The notes under the pieces are model-generated. The model did not search any database. It saw nothing but the letters and a program-made list of their open reading frames with translations, and was not told where the DNA came from. Positions 24,490-32,083 of a stretch of DNA of 64,000 nt are shown here, piece by piece (the stretch's first letter is position 1; every line of letters begins with the position of its first letter). Location: positions 62,001-126,000 of the forward strand of contig CBDDDL010000002.1 of assembly GCA_965226645.1 (NCBI GenBank), in the 5' to 3' direction. The DNA comes from Poriferisodalis sp965226645 (GTDB lineage Bacteria; Actinomycetota; Acidimicrobiia; Acidimicrobiales; Poriferisodalaceae). The translations under genes were made by a program, and so were the position numbers.

Positions 24490-25473
24490 TTACGCGGCGT
24501 GCGGCGTGCCCGAGGCGAGAGCACGCCAGAGCGAACGGTAGGTCGGCCACGAAGCCTCAGCGGGCAGATATCCGTCCTCGAGCAGCGCCTGGTTCAGACG
24601 CCGCAGATTGCGCGCCGGCACGCCGGAATCGACGTGGTGCGCCAGGTGATAGCCGACGTGATACGGCACGAACAACACCCGGGCCAGCCAGCTCTGGCGA
24701 ATGTGGTGCGTGGTGTTTCGGCGGTCGGATGTCCGGGTCATGCCGCCGTGCTCGGCGATGGCCCGTAGGCGGTTGATGATCTGGTACCAGGTGAAGAACG
24801 GCGCCATCCACAAGAACAGGTACAGCCATGGATGCCCCGCCAGCCAGAACGCAGCGAACACCATTGCTTGGCCCGCAAAAAAGCGCAGGCTGAGCGGCAG
24901 GAACTTGATCTTGGCCAAGCCGGTGAACCGGGGCTTGACGATGCGCCACGCCGACACGCCGAGTACATCGCGTGCAAATTTCCGGCGAAGCGACGGCCAC
25001 GCAATTGGGTAGAACGAATACAAGAGGAAATCCGGCTCGCGGGGGCCGAATTCGTCCCGGTGGTGGATGGTATGGCCCCGGCGGTAATGATGCGCGCCGG
25101 TGCCGAACGGGAACCAGCCCACGAGGTTGATACCGATGCGATCGTTCAGCCAGCGGTTCGAGAACAGCAGCCTGTGCGACGCTTCGTGGTGAAGGATGAA
25201 CATCCGCAGCTGCAATGTGCCGATGATCGGCACGGCAGCAATGACCGCGAGCGGGTGATCGATGGCGATCACTGCAACGATGATCACAACCGGTGCAGTC
25301 AGCGTCGCGATGACTTCGAGTGCGTTGATCGCGTTGGGAATCCGACGCAGCTGTGCTCGGAACGCGGGCGTCGGCCGGCCATCGGGCCGCAACCGCTGCG
25401 AACCTTCGAAGGAAGCCAAGTCCGGCCGCGTCATGCCGCCGGTCATCTTGGCCACGATCTCGTCGTGCGACAT
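24490..25473 (-). CDS. Fatty acid desaturase family membrane protein
   Basis: A 327-residue integral membrane di-iron enzyme. The three histidine boxes are complete: H96-x3-H100 (HHEASH), H134-x2-H137-H138 (HTIHH) and H276-x2-H279-H280 (HLAHH), with a further H256-H257. Hydrophobic segments at about 55-90 and 200-235 separate them. Such enzymes desaturate or hydroxylate lipids or carotenoids, and the fold is shared by CrtW/CrtZ-like proteins. The substrate is unassigned. It is divergent from the SDR gene. Confidence 0.9.
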   Translation of the reverse strand: MSHDEIVAKMTGGMTRPDLASFEGSQRLRPDGRPTPAFRAQLRRIPNAINALEVIATLTAPVVIIVAVIAIDHPLAVIAAVPIIGTLQLRMFILHHEASHRLLFSNRWLNDRIGINLVGWFPFGTGAHHYRRGHTIHHRDEFGPREPDFLLYSFYPIAWPSLRRKFARDVLGVSAWRIVKPRFTGLAKIKFLPLSLRFFAGQAMVFAAFWLAGHPWLYLFLWMAPFFTWYQIINRLRAIAEHGGMTRTSDRRNTTHHIRQSWLARVLFVPYHVGYHLAHHVDSGVPARNLRRLNQALLEDGYLPAEASWPTYRSLWRALASGTPHAA

Positions 25474-25642
25474 CTCGGCATCCGTCGCCGCCACCCTCCC
25501 GATGCTAGGCCGTTGCTTTCGCGTCGGCGGCTCGCAGCGCGAACCCCGACGGCCGGTTTTGGCTACGGTTCCGGGCGGCGCAAGAGCCACTAGGGACACT
25601 CGGCGAGGAGGTCCCTTCGGCGGCCAGACAAGGGAGACGGCA

Positions 25643-26386
25643 ATGGACCTAGGAATCGCAGGACGCACAGCGGCAGTCGCCGCGGGATCAGCAGGGCTGG
25701 GGCTCGGAGCGGCGAAGGCACTGGCGGCTGACGGCGTCCGCGTGGCCATCTGCGGCCGCGACCCGCAGCGGCTGGCTGCGGCGGCGGCGCAAATCGACGC
25801 AGATGTGCTCACCATCACTGCCGACATGAGCGACCCCGCAAGCGGCCGCGGCTTCGTCGAGCAGGCCATCGCGGGACTGGGCTCGGTGGACATCCTGGTC
25901 ACCAATGCCGGCGGCCCTCCGCCCGGCATGTTCTCCAACACCGAGATGGACTCGTTCCAGATGGCCTTCGACATGAACTGCAAGGCCATGATCGAGATGT
26001 GCCGCACAGCCATCCCGCCGATGCGCGAGCGCGGCTGGGGCCGGGTGTGCGCCATCACCAGCGTTGGCGTCAAGCAGCCGATCCCGTTCCTGCTCGCTAG
26101 CTCGGTCGCGCGCGCAGGCCTCACCAGCTTCCTCAAGATCACGGCCCGCGAGGTGGCGGCCGACGGCGTGACCGTGAACTCCGCCCAGCCCGGCACTCAC
26201 TGGACCGACCGGGTGTCCAAGATGATGAACCAGGAAGATGCCGGCAAGAGCAACCCCATGGGCATTTGCGGCGACGCCGACGATTTCGGGACAGCGGTCG
26301 CGTTCCTGTGCAGCGAGCAGGCCAAGTTCATCACCGGCACCGGCCTGTTGATCGACGGCGGCCAAGCCACAGGCTTGCTCGACTGA
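25643..26386 (+). CDS. SDR-family oxidoreductase with atypical active site
   Basis: A 247-residue Rossmann protein; the ATG follows AAGGGAG. Cofactor binding is seen in AAGSAGLGLGAA and NAGGPPPG. The catalytic Ser is in ITSVGV, but the usual Y-x-x-x-K is replaced by a LASSVARAG stretch, as in a recognised FabG-like subgroup that has LSNSxRAG. Its activity may differ from classical ketoacyl reductases. The C-terminal FITGTGLLIDGGQ is conserved. It is convergent with the coxS-coxM-type pair. Confidence 0.88.
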   Translation: MDLGIAGRTAAVAAGSAGLGLGAAKALAADGVRVAICGRDPQRLAAAAAQIDADVLTITADMSDPASGRGFVEQAIAGLGSVDILVTNAGGPPPGMFSNTEMDSFQMAFDMNCKAMIEMCRTAIPPMRERGWGRVCAITSVGVKQPIPFLLASSVARAGLTSFLKITAREVAADGVTVNSAQPGTHWTDRVSKMMNQEDAGKSNPMGICGDADDFGTAVAFLCSEQAKFITGTGLLIDGGQATGLLD

Positions 26387-26390
26387 ACCT

Positions 26391-26504
26391 GGGCTCAACT
26401 GCGACTGAGCCCGAACGCGACAGTCGCCGCAGCGCGCATGGCGTTGCGGCGACTGCGATCGATTGGAACTGCCGGTCAAGCAACTGCCGCCCAAGAACGG
26501 CGGC
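26391..26504. terminator. Three consecutive hairpins between convergent SDR and coxM-like genes
   Basis: GGGCTCA/TGAGCCC (26391-26412), AGTCGCCGCA/TGCGGCGACT (26422-26454) and GCCGCC/GGCGGC (26486-26504) lie in tandem in the 134-bp gap between two convergent genes. They probably act as a bidirectional terminator. No long U-tract is present. Confidence 0.6.
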
Positions 26505-26520
26505 TCGGTTCGCTCGGCGT

Positions 26521-27348
26521 CTAGGCGATGCCGGCGGCCTCCAGTGCCCGCCGGGTCAGCACCCGAGCGAGGTGGTTGCGGTAGTCCGGGGTGGCGTTGA
26601 GGTCGGTGGGGGCATCTGTGCCCGCGGCCGCCTGCTCGGCTGCCTCAGCAGCCGACGCGCCAGCGGCGAGTGCAGCCTCGGTGGCGGCAGCTCGAATGGG
26701 TGTTGAGCCCATGTTCACGAGCGCCACGTTTGTACCACCGTTCACCATCACAGCTGCCGCACCGACGATGGCCCAGTCCTGGGCCCGCCGGTTGAACTTT
26801 TGATAGTTCCAACCCGCGCCCGGTGCCTTGGGCACCCGCACCTCGGTCAGCATCTCGTCGTCCGCAAGCGCCGACTCGAAATAGCCGGTGAAGAAGTCGC
26901 CGGCTGCGATCTCACGCGAACCGTCGGGGCCTTGCGCGACCAGCCTGCCGCCTAGTGCCAGCACCGCGGCAGGAAGGTCCGACGCCGGATCGGAATGCGC
27001 GAGCGAACCGCCGAGCGTGCCGCGGTGACGGACCTGCGGGTCGCCGACCTCTCCAGCGACGTGCGCCAGGATCGGGCACTCGGCCGCCAGCAGCTCGCTG
27101 GTTTCGAGGGCCCGGTGGCGGGTCAGCGCCCCGATGGCGATGTGGTCGCCGCCGTCGTTCACATAGCTGAGGTCGGTCACCCGGCCGATGTCGATGAGCA
27201 CGCTGGGCACCGCCAAGCGCAGCTTCATCATCGGCAAGAGGGAATGGCCGCCGGCGAGCAGTTTGGCCTCGTCGCCGTGCTCGCCCAGAAGGGCAATTGC
27301 TTCATCTGCGGAACCGGCCCGCACGTAGTCGAATGCTGCTGGAATCAT
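26521..27348 (-). CDS. coxM: Molybdenum hydroxylase medium (FAD-binding) subunit, CoxM-like
   Basis: A 275-residue protein. AKLLAGGHSLLPMMKLRL is the FAD-pyrophosphate-binding AGG-x-S motif, and HRGTLGGSLAHSDPASDLPA is the second FAD motif (TLGG). It is the electron-transfer subunit of a CO-dehydrogenase/xanthine-dehydrogenase family complex. It lies 13 bp after the small-subunit gene. No large catalytic subunit follows, so the substrate of the complex cannot be inferred. Confidence 0.92.
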   Translation of the reverse strand: MIPAAFDYVRAGSADEAIALLGEHGDEAKLLAGGHSLLPMMKLRLAVPSVLIDIGRVTDLSYVNDGGDHIAIGALTRHRALETSELLAAECPILAHVAGEVGDPQVRHRGTLGGSLAHSDPASDLPAAVLALGGRLVAQGPDGSREIAAGDFFTGYFESALADDEMLTEVRVPKAPGAGWNYQKFNRRAQDWAIVGAAAVMVNGGTNVALVNMGSTPIRAAATEAALAAGASAAEAAEQAAAGTDAPTDLNATPDYRNHLARVLTRRALEAAGIA

Positions 27349-27361
27349 CTCTGCGTCCCCC

Positions 27362-27829
27362 TCAGTCCGATGCCTGGCCAGCGCAGGCCAGCACCGACTT
27401 GACGATGTTGTGGTAGCCCGTGCAACGGCACAGGTTGCCTTCGAGGCCCAATCGAACTTCGCGTTCGGTCGGGCTGGGATTCTCCTCGAGCAGCGAAACC
27501 GCAGCCATGACCATCCCAGGCGTGCAATAGCCGCACTGCAAGCCATGGTTCGCCCGAAACGCCTCCTGCATTGGATGCATCTCGTCCTCCGACGGCGCCA
27601 AGCCCTCGATGGTCAGGATGTCTTCGCCGTCAGCTTGCACCGCGAGCATCGTGCACGACTTCACTGATTCGCCGTTCACGTGCACCGTGCAAGCACCGCA
27701 TGAGGACGTGTCGCAGCCCACGTTCGTCCCCGTCAGCCGCAGGTCGTCCCGCAGCCAGTACACAAGCAGCGTGCGCGGCTCGACCTCGCCAGTGCGGGTC
27801 TCGCCGTTGACAGTGACGCTGATCTCCAC
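27362..27829 (-). CDS. coxS: Molybdenum hydroxylase small [2Fe-2S] subunit, CoxS-like
   Basis: A 155-residue protein from the GTG at 27829. The plant-type [2Fe-2S] cluster uses C39, C44, C47 and C59 (GCDTSSCGAC). The C-terminal cluster uses C99, C102, C134 and C136 (CGYC and CRC). This is the full set for CoxS/CutS-type subunits. It transfers electrons from the molybdenum centre to the FAD subunit encoded next door. The upstream region holds paired palindromic repeats shared with a divergent TetR gene. Confidence 0.93.
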   Translation of the reverse strand: MEISVTVNGETRTGEVEPRTLLVYWLRDDLRLTGTNVGCDTSSCGACTVHVNGESVKSCTMLAVQADGEDILTIEGLAPSEDEMHPMQEAFRANHGLQCGYCTPGMVMAAVSLLEENPSPTEREVRLGLEGNLCRCTGYHNIVKSVLACAGQASD

Positions 27830-27848
27830 AGTGACCCCTCTTTGTTCG

Positions 27849-27898
27849 TCGGCCGAACGGCCGAGCATGTCTCCCGTCGGCCGACGGCCGAGCATGTC
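27849..27898. promoter_or_regulatory. Tandem 28-bp repeat containing palindromes, candidate TetR operators
   Basis: Two copies, starting at 27849 and 27877, each hold an inverted repeat TCGGCCG-n(1-2)-CGGCCGA followed by GCATGTC. They lie between coxS and the divergent TetR gene. TetR proteins usually bind such palindromes beside their own gene, which makes this the likely operator pair. Confidence 0.6.
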
Positions 27899-27998
27899 AC
27901 GCCGACCCCGGGGGCCGAGCGGGCACCATCATGCCCTACGCGGCAGCCGCGCGCGACACAAACATGGGCCGGCGGAATCCCCGCATGTGCGACAGCAG

Positions 27999-28004
27999 TA
28001 GGTT
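27999..28004 (+). promoter_or_regulatory. Candidate leaderless -10 (TAGGTT) of the TetR gene
   Basis: The hexamer ends 6 nt before the GTG at 28011. Confidence 0.45.
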
Positions 28005-28010
28005 GGCGCC

Positions 28011-28643
28011 GTGGCCGAGCAGGAGGCCGTCGCGGAGAACCAATCGGGGCCGGAGCGCCCTCAGGGTGATGCTCCGGCGGCACAGCCCAACGTGCAGCCG
28101 TCCCGCGACGCTCGCGCACCGGCGGACACGAGAGACCAGATCCTGCGAAGAGCGCGGGATCTGTTCGCCAAACACGGCTACCGCGGCACGTCGATTCGCC
28201 AGCTCACCTCCGGCCTCAATCTGACACCGGCGGCGCTCTATTACCACTTCTCCGGCAAAGACGACCTTCTTTCCGGCCTCCTCGCCCCGATGGAACGCGA
28301 CGGCGAGACAGTGCTGGCCCGCATCGCCGAACTGGACCGCAGCCCTGACGCATTTCGCGATGTCCTCGACCGCTATTACGACTTGCTGGCTCGCGACATC
28401 CAGGTCTTCCAGCTGGTGGCCGACGATGTCGCCGTCCAGCAGAGCACGATGGGACAACGTCTCCGATCACAGGCAGGTGAACTCTTCGCGTGGCTCGTGG
28501 GACCGTCTCCCGACGCCGACGGGCGTATCCGGGCGGCAGCCGCCGTCGGCACCATCCGCCTCTCGCTCGAGCAGCGCGGTGTCGACCCGGAGCTGTACCG
28601 CGACACGATCATCGGCCGCGCGATGCGCATCATGACCGACTAG
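28011..28643 (+). CDS. TetR-family transcriptional regulator
   Basis: A 210-residue protein. After a ~35-residue disordered N-terminus, TRDQILRRARDLFAKHGYRGTSIRQLTSGLNLTPAALYYHFSGKDDLL is a canonical TetR DNA-binding domain. The C-terminal ligand-binding half is unassigned. It is divergent from the coxS-coxM pair and probably regulates it through the palindromes in between. The stop codon overlaps the convergent ftsB stop codon (CTAG). Confidence 0.92.
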   Translation: MAEQEAVAENQSGPERPQGDAPAAQPNVQPSRDARAPADTRDQILRRARDLFAKHGYRGTSIRQLTSGLNLTPAALYYHFSGKDDLLSGLLAPMERDGETVLARIAELDRSPDAFRDVLDRYYDLLARDIQVFQLVADDVAVQQSTMGQRLRSQAGELFAWLVGPSPDADGRIRAAAAVGTIRLSLEQRGVDPELYRDTIIGRAMRIMTD

Positions 28644-29032
28644 GGACCAGAGCCCCCCAGCAGGTGCGCTACCCCCGGCAGCGGCCACGCGGGCGGCAGA
28701 CTCACTGCATCGGCTGGGTCCACGTTCAGTCGATACAGCGTGTCGCCGTCGCGCACCAAAGACAGCTGTTCGCGCGCTATCCGCTCAACGACGATCGGAT
28801 CTTTGGCTTCTGCGACTCGCTGTTCGAGGTGGCTGGTCTCTGCCTGCAGCCGCGCCAGTGTCTCGGTGGCGTGATCGATGCTGCGACGCTGGCTGGACAG
28901 GTTCTGCCACGGGAACAGCAGCACAGCGAGCAGACCCACAGCTGCAAGCGCCACGATCATCCCGGCGACCACGGCCATCGCCCGAGGGCGCGCCAACCCT
29001 GTGCGAATCGGCGTGGGCCCCTCAGCGTTCAT
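28640..29032 (-). CDS. Septum formation initiator family protein (FtsB/DivIC-like)
   Basis: A 130-residue bitopic membrane protein. A short cytoplasmic N-terminus and one transmembrane helix (AVVAGMIVALAAVGLLAVLLF) lead to a coiled coil (QRRSIDHATETLARLQAETSHLEQRV) and the conserved AREQLSLVRDGDTLYR segment. It belongs to the divisome complex FtsQ-FtsB-FtsL. Its start overlaps the eno stop codon by 4 nt, so it is translationally coupled to enolase, an arrangement usual in Actinomycetota. Confidence 0.88.
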   Translation of the reverse strand: MNAEGPTPIRTGLARPRAMAVVAGMIVALAAVGLLAVLLFPWQNLSSQRRSIDHATETLARLQAETSHLEQRVAEAKDPIVVERIAREQLSLVRDGDTLYRLNVDPADAVSLPPAWPLPGVAHLLGGSGP

Positions 29033-30378
29033 TTCGGCGCGCCGAGGCCTGCGCCGACGAACCCAATACCGCCGAGACTCGTGCCACGTAGTAACGCACC
29101 GCCGCCCCGGTAAGCGGCAGTTTCACCCAACTCCTCCTCGATGCGCAGCAACTGGTTGTACTTGGCGACGCGGTCCGAGCGCGCGGGAGCGCCCGTCTTG
29201 ATCTGGCCGCAATTCGTGGCGACGGCGAGGTCTGCGATGGTCGTGTCCTCGGTCTCGCCCGAGCGATGCGACATCACCGCCGTGTAGCCCGCTCGCGCGG
29301 CCATCTCGACCGTGTCAAGTGTCTCGCTGAGGCTGCCAATCTGGTTGACCTTGACGAGCACGCTGTTGGCAACGCCTTCGGCAATTCCGCGCCCCAATCG
29401 TTCGATGTTGGTAACGAACAGGTCATCACCGACCAGCTGAATTCGGTCGCCCGTCAGCTCGCCCAATCGCGACCAGCCGTCCCAATCGTCTTCGGCCATG
29501 CCGTCCTCGACCGAGCAGATCGGGTAGCGATCGCACAAGTCGGCGACGTAGGCGGCGAACTCGCCGGCATCAAGCCGTCGGCCCTCGCTCGCCAATGTGT
29601 AGATGCCGTCGGCGAAGAACTCCGTCGACGCGATGTCGAGCGCCAGTGCCATGTCGACACCGGGCTCGAATCCCGCGACCGAGATCGCCTCGACCAGAAG
29701 GCTCAAGGCCGCTTCGTTCGAATCCAGGTCGGGAGCGAATCCTCCCTCGTCACCTACTGCAGTCGACAAGCCCCGAGCACTCAGGACCCCGCGCAGCGCG
29801 TGGTACGTCTCGGTTCCCCAGCGCAGCGCCTCGGAGAAGGAAGCGGCGCCGACGGGCACGATCATGAACTCCTGCAGGTCGACGTTGTTGTCGGCGTGCT
29901 CGCCGCCGTTGATGACGTTCATCATCGGCGTCGGCAGCACATGAGCGTTCGACCCGCCGACATGCCGATACAGCGGCACTCCCGTCGTGCCCGCAGCGGC
30001 GTGCGCAGCAGCGAGGGACACCGCGAGCACGGCGTTCGCGCCGAGCCGGCTCTTGTTCATGGTTGCATCGAGCTCGATCAGCGTGCGATCGACGAGGCGC
30101 TGAGCGAACGAGTCGTAGCCGACGATCGCATCCGCTATCTCACCGTTCACGTGGGCTACAGCCGCGCTGACACCCTTGCCGCCGTAACGGGTGCCGCCGT
30201 CACGCAGTTCTGTGGCCTCAAACTGGCCCGTTGAAGCTCCTGAGGGCACGATGGCCCGACCAACCGAGCCGCCTACTGTGCGTACCTCGGCTTCCACTGT
30301 CGGGTTGCCGCGCGAATCGAGCACCTCGCGGCCTGTCACCTGGGTGATGTGCGTTGCGTTGCCCGTCGGGGGTCTCAC
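29029..30378 (-). CDS. eno: Enolase (phosphopyruvate hydratase)
   Basis: A 449-residue protein from the GTG at 30378, which follows TACTGT by 8 nt. Family motifs are GREVLDSRGNPTVE, VPSGASTG (mobile loop), SVEDGMAEDDWDGW and VKVNQIGSL with the catalytic Lys, and SHRSGETED near the C-terminus. It interconverts 2-phosphoglycerate and phosphoenolpyruvate. The homologous region begins ~12 residues after the GTG, and no ATG is present before THITQVTG. It is 34 bp downstream of mazG. Confidence 0.95.
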   Translation of the reverse strand: MRPPTGNATHITQVTGREVLDSRGNPTVEAEVRTVGGSVGRAIVPSGASTGQFEATELRDGGTRYGGKGVSAAVAHVNGEIADAIVGYDSFAQRLVDRTLIELDATMNKSRLGANAVLAVSLAAAHAAAGTTGVPLYRHVGGSNAHVLPTPMMNVINGGEHADNNVDLQEFMIVPVGAASFSEALRWGTETYHALRGVLSARGLSTAVGDEGGFAPDLDSNEAALSLLVEAISVAGFEPGVDMALALDIASTEFFADGIYTLASEGRRLDAGEFAAYVADLCDRYPICSVEDGMAEDDWDGWSRLGELTGDRIQLVGDDLFVTNIERLGRGIAEGVANSVLVKVNQIGSLSETLDTVEMAARAGYTAVMSHRSGETEDTTIADLAVATNCGQIKTGAPARSDRVAKYNQLLRIEEELGETAAYRGGGALLRGTSLGGIGFVGAGLGAPK

Positions 30379-30386
30379 GCAATGCC

Positions 30387-30392
30387 ACAGTA
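30387..30392 (-). promoter_or_regulatory. Candidate leaderless -10 (TACTGT) of eno
   Basis: It lies in the 34-bp gap after mazG and ends 8 nt before the GTG at 30378. It may give enolase its own promoter. Confidence 0.4.
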
Positions 30393-30412
30393 CCGAAGCC
30401 CTGTCTCGACGG

Positions 30413-30943
30413 TTACCCGGTTCGCGCTGCGCGAGCGGCGATGCGCTCTGCGCGCGCCTTGCGCTCGGCGGCCTTGATCGAATCCCACTGTTTCGACAGC
30501 TCGCCCTCAGACGGCTCGGGCGAACCGGGAGCACGTTCAAAAACGTGCGGATGGCGACGCAGCATCTTGGCTTCGACGGTCTCGAGCACTTCGACAAGCG
30601 TGAACGTGCCGGTCTGCTCACCTATCGCTGCATTCATCAGCACTTGCAGCAGGACATCGCCCAGTTCACCAACGAGGTCCTCTACCGCAGTCGCTGCGTC
30701 ATGGTCGGCATCGTCGCCGGCGAGCGCACGATCTGCTGCTTGGAGTGCCTCGGCGAGCTCGGCGGCCTCGTCGAGGGCGTACGGCGCCAGCGACGTGTGC
30801 GTCTGGGCGCGGTCCCACGGGCAGTCGCGTCGAAGCCGCTCGATGACCGAGTGCAGTGCCACCATTCGCTCACCCAGGATCCGCGCGCCCAGGTCCGGGG
30901 CCTCGAGGTCGGGTGACGAAGTCCCGATCCGGGACACGGCCAT
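30413..30943 (-). CDS. mazG: MazG-family nucleoside triphosphate pyrophosphohydrolase
   Basis: A 176-residue protein. IERLRRDCPWDRAQTHTSL is the typical MazG start, ALDEAAELAEAL carries the E-x-x-E metal ligands, and VGELGDVLLQVLMNA holds the second E/D pair. RRHPHVFE is conserved near the C-terminus. It removes pyrophosphate from NTPs and helps clean damaged nucleotides. Its ATG overlaps the preceding stop codon by one base (TGATG). It is short compared with the two-domain E. coli protein. Confidence 0.9.
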   Translation of the reverse strand: MAVSRIGTSSPDLEAPDLGARILGERMVALHSVIERLRRDCPWDRAQTHTSLAPYALDEAAELAEALQAADRALAGDDADHDAATAVEDLVGELGDVLLQVLMNAAIGEQTGTFTLVEVLETVEAKMLRRHPHVFERAPGSPEPSEGELSKQWDSIKAAERKARAERIAARAARTG

Positions 30944-32046
30944 CAAGATCCCGGCTGGGGCAGAGCCACGCTGAGGCTCGATTGAGTCCACGTCCCGAGT
31001 GCTGGTGCCACATCTACCTCGTAGGTGATCATGAAGTTGCTGAGCACGCGCGGTGCGAATGGACCGATGGACGCCACGTCGGTCTGGTCCGTCAAGAGAT
31101 CGTCGAGGTGCAGGACGATCCACAACTCGCCAGTGGGGCTGACCCCCGACGGCAGCAGGACAGGCTCGGAAAACTCGCCGACCGGCAGATCGATCAGGAT
31201 CAACGGGAGCTCTCCGGTGCCGAACTTGTCAAGCGGCAAATCGCATCCGATGACACCGTTCGGCTCAGTGAGACCCTGGGGATTCACCTCCGCGGCGACC
31301 TCGGCAAGCGGCTCGCCGCCCCGCACTCGGTCAGCGGCGGCCAGCGCGTCTTCTTCGCTCTCGAGCACCAGCGCGCTGACGCAGTGGGGCGTGGCAAGTC
31401 TCTCAATGGAAGGATCCTCGGAGATGCTGCGCTCCTGAGCGACGGCTTCGAACGGTCCCTGAATGTGCGCCTGTGCCATCGTGTTGATGTCAGCGTCCGA
31501 AGCCGACACATCGACCGGGAAGCCCAGATCGGTCAGCGCAACCGCCACCAGCCGAAGCTGCAGCATCGAGGTCAGCCGGGAGACGAACTGGTCTCGGGTC
31601 GGTTCGTTCGGATCATCCATCAGCCCAGGGGGCGATTCGGCGATGCTCGCAAGAACTTGCTCGATGGTCAGCTGACCGCCGGGAAAGGTCGCCGCGACGG
31701 CCGTGCCGTCATCGAGCAGCGTCCGCACCGCGGCTTCCTCGGCGGACTCTTCGAATGCATCACGTGTCACGACGCCGTCTTCGTCGGTGTCGGCCGCAAC
31801 AATGACTTCGTCGCGGTCGGGCTCCGTGGCAGCTGAGATCTCGCTGCCGCTGCCGTCGTCACCGTCGTCGTCACCGTCGTCGGCCGCGCACGCTGCCGCG
31901 CCGACGGCGAGAACCGCGACGGCGAGCGCAGCGAGCGCCCAGCGCACGCGTCGAGGCAGTCCTCGAGATCGGGCAGTCGCAACCGCCTTCGGCTGTGGCA
32001 CCGCTGTAGCAGCGGCGTCGGAGAATGGCGGCATTGACATAGACAC
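30943..32046 (-). CDS. Secreted SurA/PpiC-like peptidyl-prolyl isomerase, probable lipoprotein
   Basis: A 367-residue protein. A hydrophobic segment (WALAALAVAVLAVGAAAC) ends in a Cys that may be a lipobox, although Ala replaces Leu at -3. A Gly/Asp-rich acidic linker follows. The rest resembles SurA N-terminal plus parvulin domains (QFVSRLTSMLQLRL; HCVSALVLESEEDALAAADRVRGGEPLAEVA; GVIGCDLPL). It probably folds proteins outside the membrane. The GTG at 32046 is favoured by TACCCT 7 nt upstream; ATGs at 32040 and 32034 are in frame. It heads the operon with mazG, eno and ftsB, just after the IS110 remnant. Confidence 0.75.
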   Translation of the reverse strand: MSMSMPPFSDAAATAVPQPKAVATARSRGLPRRVRWALAALAVAVLAVGAAACAADDGDDDGDDGSGSEISAATEPDRDEVIVAADTDEDGVVTRDAFEESAEEAAVRTLLDDGTAVAATFPGGQLTIEQVLASIAESPPGLMDDPNEPTRDQFVSRLTSMLQLRLVAVALTDLGFPVDVSASDADINTMAQAHIQGPFEAVAQERSISEDPSIERLATPHCVSALVLESEEDALAAADRVRGGEPLAEVAAEVNPQGLTEPNGVIGCDLPLDKFGTGELPLILIDLPVGEFSEPVLLPSGVSPTGELWIVLHLDDLLTDQTDVASIGPFAPRVLSNFMITYEVDVAPALGTWTQSSLSVALPQPGS

Positions 32047-32053
32047 GCAGGGC

Positions 32054-32059
32054 AGGGTA
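32054..32059 (-). promoter_or_regulatory. Candidate leaderless -10 (TACCCT) of the surA-like operon
   Basis: It ends 7 nt before the GTG at 32046 and lies only ~25 bp from the right boundary repeat of the IS110 remnant, so the insertion stopped just short of this promoter. Confidence 0.45.
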
Positions 32060-32083
32060 TGTCCTCGCCGCCACCTCGATGAT

